From Allobosea sp. (lineage in GTDB: Bacteria > Pseudomonadota > Alphaproteobacteria > Rhizobiales > Beijerinckiaceae), in assembly GCA_024231975.1 (NCBI GenBank), contig JAAEQB010000009.1, positions 1-64,000 on the forward strand: a stretch of DNA of 64,000 nt, in the 5' to 3' direction. Shown here in pieces: positions 54,816 to 63,605 of the stretch; position 1 is the first letter of the stretch; each line of letters begins with the position of its first letter. The position numbers were made by a program, and so were the translations under genes. Below the pieces are notes generated by a model, which worked only from the letters and a program-made list of their open reading frames with translations, had not been told where the DNA came from and did no database searches.

Positions 54816-55931
54816 TTAGCGTTCCACGATGGCGATGCGGCGGTTGTACCAATTGGCCGCGCTCGACAGGGTCAGGTTCAGGGCGAGGTAGACGCCCAGG
54901 ATGATGAAGACGCCTTCGATCGAATGGCTTGACTTGCTGATGATGGTGTTCATCACCGCAAGGAAATCCGGGTAGCCGACAGCGATCGCCAGCGTCGAAT
55001 TCTTGACGACGTTGATGTACTGGCTGTTGAGCGGCGGCACGATCACCCGCAGCATTTGCGGGATCACGATCAGCCGCAGGATCTGGGTCCGGGACAGGCC
55101 AACCGAGCGGCCGGCATCCCATTGCCCGGCGCCGACCGAGAGGACGCCGCCGCGCACGATCTCGGCGATGAAACCGGTGGTATAAAGGGTAAGGCCGATC
55201 AGGATCGTGCTGAGCTCCGGGGTCAGCTCCAGCCCGCCCTGGAAATTCGAACCCGCGAAGACCGGCCAATCGGTCCAGAAGCCGGCATCGGCAACCCAGA
55301 GGCCGAGCAGCAGCACGGCCGCCGCGGCCCAGCTCAAGCGGGAGCGGAAACGGCGCAGGGCTCCGGCCGTCCGGGCGACGAGCAAGAGCAGCCCGGCAAG
55401 GAAGATCAGGGCGACTCCCGCCGTCTCCATGTCGATATGCACGCTCGGCACCATGACGCCGCGCATCGAGGCGAAGACGCCGGGTATCGGATTGAGCGCC
55501 TCGCCGACCGGCGGGAGGACCTTCCACCAGAGCGAATAGAGGAAGATCAGCAGGACGATCGGTGGCGAGTTGCGGGCGATCTCGACCCAGACCCGGCAGG
55601 TGCCGGCAGCGAGCGGATTGCTGCTCAGCCGGGTCACGCCGACGATCAGACCGAGCACCGACGAGAAGACGATGACCAGCGCGGAGATGAAGACCGTGTT
55701 CGCCAGCCCGACGACGATCGCCCAGTAATACGGGTCGCGCGACTTGTAGGAGAGGATCGCCTCGGAGATCACGATCCGGGACGGCGTCGTCAGGAAGTCG
55801 AACCCGATTGGAATCCCGCGGGTCTGCAAGTTCGCGAAGGTCGTGTTGACGAGCAGCGTCGCTGTGCCAATGACGGCAGCCACCAGTGCGCATTGAATGA
55901 CGATCGACCTCGTCCTGGCATCGCTCAGCAT
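54816..55931 (-). CDS. aapQ: General L-amino-acid ABC transporter permease (AapQ)
   Basis: The 371-residue permease has multiple helices and the EAA loop QWDAGRSVGLSRTQILRLIV. SSHSIEGVFIILGVYLALN lies near the end. ATG 55931 with GGGGAGAG a few bases upstream is the preferred start; an in-frame ATG at 55958 has no ribosome-binding site. A hairpin separates it from aapJ. Confidence 0.92.
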   Translation of the reverse strand: MLSDARTRSIVIQCALVAAVIGTATLLVNTTFANLQTRGIPIGFDFLTTPSRIVISEAILSYKSRDPYYWAIVVGLANTVFISALVIVFSSVLGLIVGVTRLSSNPLAAGTCRVWVEIARNSPPIVLLIFLYSLWWKVLPPVGEALNPIPGVFASMRGVMVPSVHIDMETAGVALIFLAGLLLLVARTAGALRRFRSRLSWAAAAVLLLGLWVADAGFWTDWPVFAGSNFQGGLELTPELSTILIGLTLYTTGFIAEIVRGGVLSVGAGQWDAGRSVGLSRTQILRLIVIPQMLRVIVPPLNSQYINVVKNSTLAIAVGYPDFLAVMNTIISKSSHSIEGVFIILGVYLALNLTLSSAANWYNRRIAIVER

Positions 55932-55963
55932 GCCGCTCTCCCCATTTTTATCCGTCATCGAAA

Positions 55964-55986
55964 GGGGAGCGTTCGCCACGCTCCCC
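55964..55986. terminator. Hairpin between aapJ and aapQ
   Basis: GGGGAGCG (55964-55971) pairs with CGCTCCCC (55979-55986). Such stems between a binding-protein gene and its permeases usually favour higher expression of the binding protein by partial termination or 3' protection. Confidence 0.5.
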
Positions 55987-55996
55987 TCGGCAGCAC

Positions 55997-57025
55997 CTAG
56001 TCCCAGGGGTAGGGATAGTTCAGGCCGCCGTCCTTCCAGAGTGCATTCAGCCCGCGGTCGACCTTGAGGGGGCTGTTTTTCCCGAGATTGTTGTCCCAGA
56101 TCTCGGCGTAGTTCCCCATCTGCTTGACGACGTTGTAGACCCATTTGTCGTCAAGCCCGAGCGGCTTGCCGAAGCCCGGCTCCTGACCGAGCACCCGCTT
56201 GATCTCGCTCGACCCGGACTTCAGCTTCTCGTCGATGTTCTTGGCGGTGATGCCGTGGAGTTCTGCCCAGAGCAAAGCATTGACCGTCCAGCGCGTGATA
56301 TCGAAAAGCTGATCGTCTCCGCGCGCCACCGCGACGCCGTTCGGCTCGGCCGCATGGCCCACCTTGATGATGTCGAAATCGTCCGGATTCTTGGCCACCG
56401 AGGCGCGCTGGCCGGCGGCCGCCGTGCCATCGGTCACATAGGTGTCGCAGCGCCCGCCGAAGAATGCATCGCGCGCCTGGATCGTCGAGTCGAAGTAGAC
56501 CTTCTTCATCGTGATCCCGTGCTCTTCCTCGGTCTCCTCGATCGCCTTCTCGGTCAGGCTGCCGCCGCCCTGCAGGCATACCGTCTTGCCGGCGAGCTGC
56601 TTGGGATCGGTGATCTTGTCGGCTTTGCGCACCAGCAGGCCGTCGGTGTCGTAGAGCGTGATCCAGACGAAGCGGACCACCGTGTCACGCGAGAGAGTGA
56701 TGGTGGAGGTTCGTGAAAGCACGTCGATTTCGCCGGTCTGCAGCGCCGGGAACCGCTGACCGGCATTGAGCGGGACGAAGCGGATCTTGTCCTTGTCGCC
56801 GAGGATGGCCGCCGCGAAGGTCCGGCAGATATCGGAATCGAAGCCGCGGTAATAGCCTTTCTCGTCGGGCCGCGAGAGGCCGGGCACACCCTGGCTCGCA
56901 CCGCAGCTGACATAGCCACGCTGCTTGATCTTGTTCACGACGCTTTGCGCGCTCGCATCGCCGATACCCGTCGTCAGGCCGGCGGCGGCAAACGCCGTTC
57001 CGAGCAGCGTTTTCAATCTTGGCAT
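55997..57025 (-). CDS. aapJ: General L-amino-acid-binding periplasmic protein (AapJ)
   Basis: The 342-residue protein has a signal peptide (LLGTAFAAAGLTTGIGDASAQ) and a family 3 solute-binding fold (VSCGASQGVPGLSRPDEKGY, RGFDSDICRTFAAAILGD). The late FGKPLGLDDKWVYNVVKQMG with GNYAEIWD is characteristic of AapJ/BztA. It delivers amino acids to AapQM. It starts 38 bases after the virB10-lyase fusion stop, so it may be transcribed from a hybrid unit. Confidence 0.94.
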   Translation of the reverse strand: MPRLKTLLGTAFAAAGLTTGIGDASAQSVVNKIKQRGYVSCGASQGVPGLSRPDEKGYYRGFDSDICRTFAAAILGDKDKIRFVPLNAGQRFPALQTGEIDVLSRTSTITLSRDTVVRFVWITLYDTDGLLVRKADKITDPKQLAGKTVCLQGGGSLTEKAIEETEEEHGITMKKVYFDSTIQARDAFFGGRCDTYVTDGTAAAGQRASVAKNPDDFDIIKVGHAAEPNGVAVARGDDQLFDITRWTVNALLWAELHGITAKNIDEKLKSGSSEIKRVLGQEPGFGKPLGLDDKWVYNVVKQMGNYAEIWDNNLGKNSPLKVDRGLNALWKDGGLNYPYPWD

Positions 57026-57063
57026 GGTTATCTCCGTTCCCCTGTTTTATGAGTTTGGTTCTG

Positions 57064-58995
57064 TTATTCGGCCGCGGTACGGCCCACCGCCTGCGACGCC
57101 GTCGCGAATTCCGCGAAGGGGGCGAAGGCCTGCTCGAGATCGCCGATCAGGTCCTCGAGTGCTTCCAGGCCGATCGACAACCGCCAGACCGGCCCCGACG
57201 GCAGCCAGTCGAGGCTGGTCCGACCTTTCCGCGGATCACTGACCGCGATCAGCGAATGAACGCCGCCCCAGCTCGCGCCGAGCCTGAACAGGCGCATCCG
57301 CCGCAGGACCTCGTTCTGCAGGGGTGCAAGCTCGGGCCGGAGCACCACCGAGAACACCCCGGCCGCGCCTGAAAAATCCCGCTCCCACACCGCATGGCCG
57401 GGATGCCCCGGCATGGCCGGATGCAGGATCCGAACGATCTCAGGGCGCCGTGACAGCCAGGCCAGAATCTCGGCTGCGGTCGCGGCGGCATGGCGCATGC
57501 GGACCGGCATGGTCATCAAGCCGCGCTCGCACAACGCGCAATCCTCCGGCGAGACGCCATAGCCGAGGAAGCGCGCGGTATCCTTCAGACGCCGGAACAG
57601 GCCTTCATCCCGCACGGCGAGCGAACCCATCAGCAGATCGCCATGCCCCCCGGCATGCTTCGACAGTGCCTGCATGCTGATATCGACGCCATGGGCCAGC
57701 GGCTTGAACAGGAGGTGGGAGGCCCAGGTATTGTCGGCGGCGACCAGCGCCCCGACCTTGTGGGCCGCCGCGACGATCGCCGGCACGTCCTGGACCTCGA
57801 AGGTCGCGGAACCCGGCGATTCCACCCACACCAACCGTGTCCGCTCGTCGAGAAGCTCCGCGATCCCGGCATCGAGCCGCGGATCGTAGGACTGCGCCGG
57901 GATGCCGAGCGGCCCCAGGAGGCGCAGGATCATGTCCCACGCCGGGTCGGTCGTGGTGATCACGGTGCCGTTGCCGGCATTGCTGTAGTTCTGGCCGTAG
58001 CTGCTGAGGAACTGCGCCGCGCCGCCGACCAGCGAGAGCATGATCGCCGCGCCGAAGCGCTCGAGATAGTGGTTATCGACGAAACCGGCATTGCCGGCGC
58101 GGCCAAGCTCGTCGGCGCCGTTCGAGCCCAACTGCACCGAGACGCCGTCCGAGCGCAGCAGCCGCGTCCAGACGATGAAGACGCGGGTCTGGCCCTGGGC
58201 CAGGCCGGATTTGTACTCGCCGACGAGACGGCTGCCGGCCGGGATCAGAATGCGACGGCCATCGAAGGACCAGACGTTCTCGGTGACGACCGCGCGGATC
58301 ATGCCGGGCAGGTCGCTCTGGACGGCGGTCTCCAGCACGCCGCGGATCATCGTGCCCTGCGCGACCAGCGCATCGATCCGGCTATTCTTGGTGGCACGCG
58401 CGACCTCGACGCCGGCGGCCGAGACCGAGGCAAGGAAACGCCGGTTCGGATCGTCCTCCTGGCCGGTGCCGACACCGCCCTGCCCTGCCAGCTCACTGGG
58501 CCCGGCGGCGGCTGCGGCATTATCGGCAATGACCTGCGGCGCACGCAGCCGCTCCCACCTCCGACGCTCCTCCGCTTCGAGCCGCTGACGTTCGAGCTCG
58601 GCAAGCCGGCGCGCTTCGGTATCATCCGGAGGGGAAGCGGCGAGCGGTGGCTCCGGCGGCGGCGGTGGCTGGATGGTCTGGGGTGGCGCGGCGGGCGCCG
58701 GCGGCGGCTCGGGTATGGCAGGCGGGACGAAGATCGTGCCCTGATCGGTCTGCGGCCGCGGCGTCGACAATGACGGTGCCGGAAACTGCGTCGTCCGGAA
58801 CTCCTCCCGGTCAGGAGCGGTCATGCTCGGCGCGAGCTGGTTCGTCGACCGGTAGATCATCCAGCCGGCGACGGCGGCGGCGCCAACCGGAATGCCGATC
58901 GTCAGAATCCGGCCGAAGACGGTGCGTCCGCGCGCGACGGAGCTGGCCGCCGCGGCCTCGAGCTCGAAGGAACGATAGTCGTCAGGCGTCGGCAT
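57064..58995 (-). CDS. Chimeric ORF: truncated VirB10 fused to the 3' part of a cystathionine beta-lyase-like gene
   Basis: The 643-residue frame starts as VirB10: a membrane helix (RILTIGIPVGAAAVAGWMIY), a proline-rich linker, a coiled segment (RLAELERQRLEAEERRR) and the outer-membrane cap with the antenna (NHYLERFGAAIMLSLVGG). After about residue 350 it changes to a PLP enzyme of the cystathionine beta-lyase type: VWVESPGSATFEVQDVPAI, ADNTWASHLLFKPLAHGVD, and the lysine block ALSKHAGGHGD. VirB10 loses its final strands and the lyase loses its first third. Neither half should work normally. The junction is near 57,935-57,950 and reads through in frame. It could be a real recombination scar or an assembly chimera. 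Confidence 0.85.
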   Translation of the reverse strand: MPTPDDYRSFELEAAAASSVARGRTVFGRILTIGIPVGAAAVAGWMIYRSTNQLAPSMTAPDREEFRTTQFPAPSLSTPRPQTDQGTIFVPPAIPEPPPAPAAPPQTIQPPPPPEPPLAASPPDDTEARRLAELERQRLEAEERRRWERLRAPQVIADNAAAAAGPSELAGQGGVGTGQEDDPNRRFLASVSAAGVEVARATKNSRIDALVAQGTMIRGVLETAVQSDLPGMIRAVVTENVWSFDGRRILIPAGSRLVGEYKSGLAQGQTRVFIVWTRLLRSDGVSVQLGSNGADELGRAGNAGFVDNHYLERFGAAIMLSLVGGAAQFLSSYGQNYSNAGNGTVITTTDPAWDMILRLLGPLGIPAQSYDPRLDAGIAELLDERTRLVWVESPGSATFEVQDVPAIVAAAHKVGALVAADNTWASHLLFKPLAHGVDISMQALSKHAGGHGDLLMGSLAVRDEGLFRRLKDTARFLGYGVSPEDCALCERGLMTMPVRMRHAAATAAEILAWLSRRPEIVRILHPAMPGHPGHAVWERDFSGAAGVFSVVLRPELAPLQNEVLRRMRLFRLGASWGGVHSLIAVSDPRKGRTSLDWLPSGPVWRLSIGLEALEDLIGDLEQAFAPFAEFATASQAVGRTAAE

Positions 58996-59001
58996 CGCCT
59001 C

Positions 59002-59805
59002 TCACCCTCCCGGCTTGCTGGTGACGCCGATGCGCTGCGGCGCATAGGGCTCGAGCCCGGTCGGCTCGCGGAGATTGGTCTGCCGGCGGTTGAAGATGCA
59101 GGTCGCGTCTTCGCCATTGCGCAGAGTCCATTGCGCCGCGACCTTGTCGACGACGACATAGGGGCCTTCGCTCCGGAAGTTGACGAGGCTCTCGTTGCGC
59201 TCGCCGTCGACGATATAGATCGCCGGCGTCTCGCCCTCGAAGCGGAACCAGGTTTTCGTGCCGTCGTCGAAGACGGTCAGCGGCTTGTTGGTCGAGGCGC
59301 CCTTGTAGCCGTAGTCGCTGTTGGCATTGGCGATGTTAAGGCTCTTCAGATTGGGATAGGCCGCGCGCTGCCGTGCCTCAGCGAGGAGCTTTTCGCTGGC
59401 CTCGTCATCCGGAAAGCGGAAGCGGACGGCATAGATCTGGTGTTCGGGCGGGCGGGTGTTCGAGCGCAGCAGGAAGGCGTAGACGCGCTTGGTCGTCACG
59501 ACGTTGAGGTTTGACTGGGCGTTCTTCTCGATCGGTTTGACGAAGATGATGTCGCCCTTGCGGTTGGGCTCGACCTTCCAGGCGATGGAATCGCCGAGCG
59601 CCAGCGTCTCGATCTTCTCGCCCGGCTGCAGCTCGATCATGGTCGAGGTACCGTAGCTCGCATCGATCGCGGTGACGTTGTCGCGGTTATAGGTGATGTC
59701 GCGCACGCGGGAATCGACGCGGCCCGGCCGCGGCACGGCCTCCGCGAGCGCGGCCACCGTGGCGACCAGCAAGGCCACGGCCGCGACCAGGGTCTGCCTG
59801 ATCAT
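59002..59805 (-). CDS. virB9: VirB9-type T4SS outer-membrane-complex protein
   Basis: The 267-residue protein has a signal peptide (TLVAAVALLVATVAALAEA), the N-terminal domain (DSRVRDITYNRDNVTAIDAS, GDSIAWKVEPNRKGDIIFVK) and the C-terminal TraO/VirB9 beta-sandwich (FDDGTKTWFRFEGETPAIYI, FRSEGPYVVVDKVAAQWTLR). It forms the core complex with VirB7 and VirB10. Start 59805 overlaps the virB8 stop as ATGA. The much longer frame covering this region is a shadow. Confidence 0.92.
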   Translation of the reverse strand: MIRQTLVAAVALLVATVAALAEAVPRPGRVDSRVRDITYNRDNVTAIDASYGTSTMIELQPGEKIETLALGDSIAWKVEPNRKGDIIFVKPIEKNAQSNLNVVTTKRVYAFLLRSNTRPPEHQIYAVRFRFPDDEASEKLLAEARQRAAYPNLKSLNIANANSDYGYKGASTNKPLTVFDDGTKTWFRFEGETPAIYIVDGERNESLVNFRSEGPYVVVDKVAAQWTLRNGEDATCIFNRRQTNLREPTGLEPYAPQRIGVTSKPGG

Positions 59806-60518
59806 GGCTGCGCTCCGCCCGCGCCCGGCGCCGGTGCCGTCTCCTGGTCGCGGCGGTATTCGAGGACCTGGAAGCCGAGCGGATTGTCGAAGCGCCAATC
59901 GTTGCGCATCGGCGTGCCGGTATAGCGGAAGCGCAGCAGCGAGACCCAGTGGCGGGTCACGATATTGGTCGCGGATTTCTCCTCGGTGGCGAAGCGGACC
60001 AGCGCGGTGCGGTTGTTCGGGAAGGTCACCGATTTGATGGTGACCGCGACCTGGGTGTTCATACCGAAGAACTTGACCGGGTTCTTCGGGTTCGCCGGCG
60101 AATAGATCTCGGTGAGCTCGCGCGCCGCGTCGCCGGCGGCGAGTAGCTGCGCCAGGTCGAAATTGTCCTTCAGCGCCCGCGGATCGTAGGTCTCGCGCGC
60201 CTTGATATAGCGCACGACGCTGAACATGGTGACGGCTTCGTCCTGGGTGAGTGAACCTTCGGCCATTGGCCGTTTGACCTCGACGAAGCCGGTCGTCTTG
60301 TCGACGACGACCATATAGGGCTCGTAGGTCTTCATCGGCACCATCAGGGCGAGCGCACCGAGTGCGACAATCGCGACGAGGCTCATGATGGTCGCGACGA
60401 TCCAGGCCAGGGCCCGGGAGTTTCGGTTGCGCCGGGCGATATCCTGTTCCCAGCTCGCGCCGTCGGCATAGTAGCGCGGATCGACATGTTTCGGTTCGGG
60501 CGCGGCGGCATCGGTCAT
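59802..60518 (-). CDS. virB8: VirB8-type T4SS inner-membrane assembly protein
   Basis: The 238-residue protein has a cytoplasmic N-terminus, one membrane helix (IVATIMSLVAIVALGALALM) and the periplasmic VirB8 domain (RYIKARETYDPRALKDNFD, VRFATEEKSATN, RYTGTPMRNDWRFDNPLGF). It nucleates assembly of the secretion channel. Its start overlaps the virB6 stop by 4 bases. Confidence 0.93.
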   Translation of the reverse strand: MTDAAAPEPKHVDPRYYADGASWEQDIARRNRNSRALAWIVATIMSLVAIVALGALALMVPMKTYEPYMVVVDKTTGFVEVKRPMAEGSLTQDEAVTMFSVVRYIKARETYDPRALKDNFDLAQLLAAGDAARELTEIYSPANPKNPVKFFGMNTQVAVTIKSVTFPNNRTALVRFATEEKSATNIVTRHWVSLLRFRYTGTPMRNDWRFDNPLGFQVLEYRRDQETAPAPGAGGAQP

Positions 60519-61648
60519 GGCCGCCCTCCCCCGGCCGGAGACTTCGCGTTCGCCGGATTGCGCAATTGCTCGGCGAGATGCTTGAACTCGGGACTATGGG
60601 CCCAGGCACTCGCCCGCATGCCGACACGAGTGCGTTGCCGGGCGGTGAGCTCCTCGCGCCGCGAGATCGCGGCCGGGTTGAAGGGGTTGCGGACATCGAG
60701 CCGCATCCGGTTGGCGGCGCGGCCGAGGCGATAGCCCGTCGCGGTCGCGAACAGCGTGCCAAGGCGCGGCGCATGGATCGGCACGCCGCCCGCGATCGCC
60801 GCGGCGACATTGTTGATCTGGGCGAGCAGCAGGATGCCGATGATGGCGAGCAGGACGACCGGGCCGATCGTCGCCCAGGTCGCGGACTTCGAGCCGGTGA
60901 CGCCGTTCAGCGCATCGATCGATTGCTGGATCAACGAGACGTAGAAGGCGAGGAAGGCATAGACCAGCACCTGCACCACGAAATACTGCGCGACCGCGCT
61001 GAGCCAGCCACTGAAGAAGCGGCTCGTGGCGCCGAACAGCAGCAGGATGATGAAGATCGGCGCGAGCGCCAGCAGCAGCCAGAGGAACAGCTTCGACAGC
61101 ATGATCAGGAAGAGCGCGAAGCCGATCAGCACCGCCATCACGAGATAGAAGATGGCCGCGAAGATATACGGGCCCCAATTGGTGATGCCGGCATTCTGCA
61201 GGAAGGCTTCGGTCGCGCTGTTGGTGGTGTCCCACATGTTCTGCAGCGCGTCCCGCACGCCGTTGACCGAGGTCAGATTGGCGGCAGTGCCGGTATTGTT
61301 CGCCGTGGTGACTGAGCTCAGCAGCGTGTTGCCGATCGCCGACGGACCTTGGTTCAGCGCGTTATAGGCGAAGGTCTGAAAATCGCTCCAGCTCGTCGCG
61401 AGCGTATAGATCAGGAAGGCCCGGAACAGGCGAAAGGCATGATCGGCCGGGCCGCCCGTCGCGGTGCCCTGCCAGATACCGACGCCCCAGAAGATCACAT
61501 AGAGGGTGAGCATCAGCCCGGCCGGACTGGTCGCGCCGCCCGAGGTCGCGGCGTTCGACAGGGCCTGATAGGCGCTCGATACATAGTTCTGGCCGAGCTG
61601 GTCGACCGATTGCAGCAGCGTGGTGATGCTAAAATTCTGGGCCATCAA
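60515..61648 (-). CDS. virB6: VirB6-type T4SS polytopic membrane protein
   Basis: The 377-residue protein has about seven hydrophobic segments, including LMLTLYVIFWGVGIWQG, a central pair, and the VirB6/TrbL-like region LFGATSRFFSGWLSAVAQYF. It would form part of the inner-membrane channel. It lies five bases after the small lipoprotein gene. Confidence 0.9.
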   Translation of the reverse strand: MMAQNFSITTLLQSVDQLGQNYVSSAYQALSNAATSGGATSPAGLMLTLYVIFWGVGIWQGTATGGPADHAFRLFRAFLIYTLATSWSDFQTFAYNALNQGPSAIGNTLLSSVTTANNTGTAANLTSVNGVRDALQNMWDTTNSATEAFLQNAGITNWGPYIFAAIFYLVMAVLIGFALFLIMLSKLFLWLLLALAPIFIILLLFGATSRFFSGWLSAVAQYFVVQVLVYAFLAFYVSLIQQSIDALNGVTGSKSATWATIGPVVLLAIIGILLLAQINNVAAAIAGGVPIHAPRLGTLFATATGYRLGRAANRMRLDVRNPFNPAAISRREELTARQRTRVGMRASAWAHSPEFKHLAEQLRNPANAKSPAGGGRP

Positions 61649-61653
61649 CGTGC

Positions 61654-61848
61654 TCAGATCGGCTTCAGGGGGCCGCAGGGGTCGAGACCGGCGAAGGCGG
61701 CCGGCATGCGCGGTGTCAAGGTCTCCGCGAAGGCGAGCGGCGTGCCGGCCTCGTCAGGCGCGCAGGGTGCCTTCAGCGTCTTGTGGCCGCAGCCGGCGAG
61801 GAGACCGGCGAGAATGACGAGCACGGCAGGTGTCAGGCAGGTCTTCAA
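61654..61848 (-). CDS. VirB7-like small lipoprotein
   Basis: A TTG start at 61848 gives 64 residues with an export signal and lipobox (VLVILAGLLAGC), then a short Pro-rich mature peptide. The position between virB5 and virB6 and the TTGA overlap with the upstream stop fit a VirB7/TrbH-type lipoprotein. The longer frame upstream of the TTG is unlike protein. Confidence 0.7.
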   Translation of the reverse strand: MKTCLTPAVLVILAGLLAGCGHKTLKAPCAPDEAGTPLAFAETLTPRMPAAFAGLDPCGPLKPI

Positions 61849-62039
61849 GGCGCCGGCGCTTTCGGTTGCGTGAAGGTCATGGCCCGGCTGGCCGCCTCGG
61901 CGTCGGCACCGGAAGGAGGAGTGGCTGGCGCTCGCGTCGAAGGACCGCGTGAGCTCAGGATGCCGATCGCCGCGGCGACGAAGGCGACGACGAGGCCGGC
62001 AACGAGCGTGATCAGGATCTTGCGGGTTTCGGTTGTCAT
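61845..62039 (-). CDS. Small single-helix protein of the virB cluster
   Basis: The 64-residue protein has one helix (ILITLVAGLVVAFVAAAIGI) and a Pro/Ala-rich tail. ATGA overlap with virB5 and TTGA overlap with the next gene show it belongs to the operon. Its role in the secretion system is unknown. Confidence 0.65.
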   Translation of the reverse strand: MTTETRKILITLVAGLVVAFVAAAIGILSSRGPSTRAPATPPSGADAEAASRAMTFTQPKAPAP

Positions 62040-62749
62040 TGGGTGAACCGCATGGCGCGCGCGGCGGCCGATTCCGCTGCGAGGCGATCGAGGTTGCTCT
62101 GGTTGGCGGCTGCCGCGGCGTTATTGACGACGCCGTTGAGCTCATTGATCGTTTGCCCGGTCTGGATCTGGACCTGAGTATTCTGATCGACGCTGCCCTT
62201 CAGATCCTGCGCCTTCCCGATCTCCTGGCCGCCTTGGGTGAAGGACTGGGATCGCTGCTTGACCGCGCCTTGCGTGGAATCGATCAGGCCCGACAGGGTT
62301 GCCGCGACATTCACGGAATTCTTGTAGGCGGTGTCGACCGGATGCGATTTGCCGCTGGTGATGCCGGTGATGGTCTGGACGAGCTGCAGGCCGTTGATCA
62401 GCGACGAGACGATGTTCTGCGAGCCCGAGCCCATCCCGGTGAAGGAAAGGGCGCCACCCGAGATCACAGACCCGAGCGAGGGCGCCTGACCCATCGAGAA
62501 CCCGCCGCCGAGCGCCATCTGCGCGAGCGTGCCCTGCGCTTGCGAGGAACGGTCGCCGGTGACGGCGGCGAGCGTCTTCTGGGTGAACTGCATGATCTGC
62601 TGATCGGCAGTCAGGATCGCGCGGGTGTTGGTCGCGATCTCCTGCGCCTTCGTCAGATTGGCGTCATCGCGGGTCGGAACCTGCGCGCGTGCCGGGGCGG
62701 TGGCGACGATTGCCGCGACGATGGGGATCAGCAAGAGCTGCGGACGCAT
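62036..62749 (-). CDS. VirB5-like T4SS pilus-associated protein
   Basis: From ATG 62749 (GGGAGG upstream) the 237-residue protein has a signal peptide (LLIPIVAAIVATAPARAQ) and a largely helical mature part (EIATNTRAILTADQQIMQF, INGLQLVQTITGIT), as in VirB5/TrbJ. The 66 Arg/Pro-rich residues encoded before this ATG are out of character. VirB5 proteins cap the pilus tip. Confidence 0.75.
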   Translation of the reverse strand: MRPQLLLIPIVAAIVATAPARAQVPTRDDANLTKAQEIATNTRAILTADQQIMQFTQKTLAAVTGDRSSQAQGTLAQMALGGGFSMGQAPSLGSVISGGALSFTGMGSGSQNIVSSLINGLQLVQTITGITSGKSHPVDTAYKNSVNVAATLSGLIDSTQGAVKQRSQSFTQGGQEIGKAQDLKGSVDQNTQVQIQTGQTINELNGVVNNAAAAANQSNLDRLAAESAAARAMRFTQ

Positions 62750-62759
62750 CGAAACCTCC

Positions 62760-63605
62760 CTATTGCCCAGCGGTGACGGCGCCGGCCGCCGCCTTCGCCG
62801 CGTTCTGGACGGCCGTGAGATAGAACAGGACATTGCCGTCGCTATCGGTGGCGCGGGCACTGACGCAGGCGGGGTCGGGCGTGGTCCCGGGCTGGGTGGT
62901 CTGGCAGCTCGTCGGCGCGCGGCAAGGATCGGTGGTGGTGCCGGCACCGATCATCCCGACCGGGCAGACCGAGCCCGCTAGCGACTGTCTCGGCCGGGCC
63001 GGGGCCCGCATGCCGGACGACGCGCGGCTCATCTCGCTATTGGCGAAGAGGTTTTGGGCGTTGAGCGCGGTGACCCACAGATTCGTCGAGCCGATCACCC
63101 CATTCCAGCTCAGATTGTTCTGCGTCCGCGCGGCACTGTTCTCGTCGAGCGCACCCATCACTGTGTCGGCCTTGCCGACCTTCTGGCTCGCCGTCTGGTA
63201 GCCGGTCCGGGCCGCACTGAGCGTCGAATGACTGGCTTCAACCCCACCCGCGACATTGGCCGTCGATTGGAAACGGGTCTGGCTGTTGAGCGTGCCGCCG
63301 CGCGCCTCAGGATCGACCGTCGCTGGCATCTCTGGTGCGTAAGACTGGATCGATTTCGTCCCTGCCCCGCTCTTTGGCTCGACCGTGGGATTGGTGACGT
63401 TCGCCTTCTTGCTGGTGGTCACCGCGCATTTGACGCCCTTGTTGGCCTCCTGGCGTTTGGTCGTGACCGGTACGAGCTTGATCGTGGTGGCGGATTGCTC
63501 CGAGCGCTGGGTCAGGGCGGTGGCATCGTTTGTCGGAACACTGGCGTGCCCGGGAAGCGTGAACGACGTCACGGTGATCACCATGGCGATCGGCAGCATC
63601 CTCAT
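62760..63605 (-). CDS. Exported protein of unknown function in the virB cluster
   Basis: The 281-residue protein has a signal peptide (LPIAMVITVTSFTLPGHA), a Ser/Thr/Ala-rich middle and a C-terminal Cys-rich segment (VCPVGMIGAG, PCRAPTSCQTTQPG). It overlaps the virB4 stop as ATGA. I know of no function; the place suggests a secreted or pilus-associated component. Confidence 0.65.
   Translation of the reverse strand: MRMLPIAMVITVTSFTLPGHASVPTNDATALTQRSEQSATTIKLVPVTTKRQEANKGVKCAVTTSKKANVTNPTVEPKSGAGTKSIQSYAPEMPATVDPEARGGTLNSQTRFQSTANVAGGVEASHSTLSAARTGYQTASQKVGKADTVMGALDENSAARTQNNLSWNGVIGSTNLWVTALNAQNLFANSEMSRASSGMRAPARPRQSLAGSVCPVGMIGAGTTTDPCRAPTSCQTTQPGTTPDPACVSARATDSDGNVLFYLTAVQNAAKAAAGAVTAGQ

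Noticed and set aside
60566..61315. 249-codon plus frame opposite virB6
   Set aside because: It is a Glu/Asp/Arg-rich mirror of a hydrophobic protein, as expected for antisense of membrane segments.
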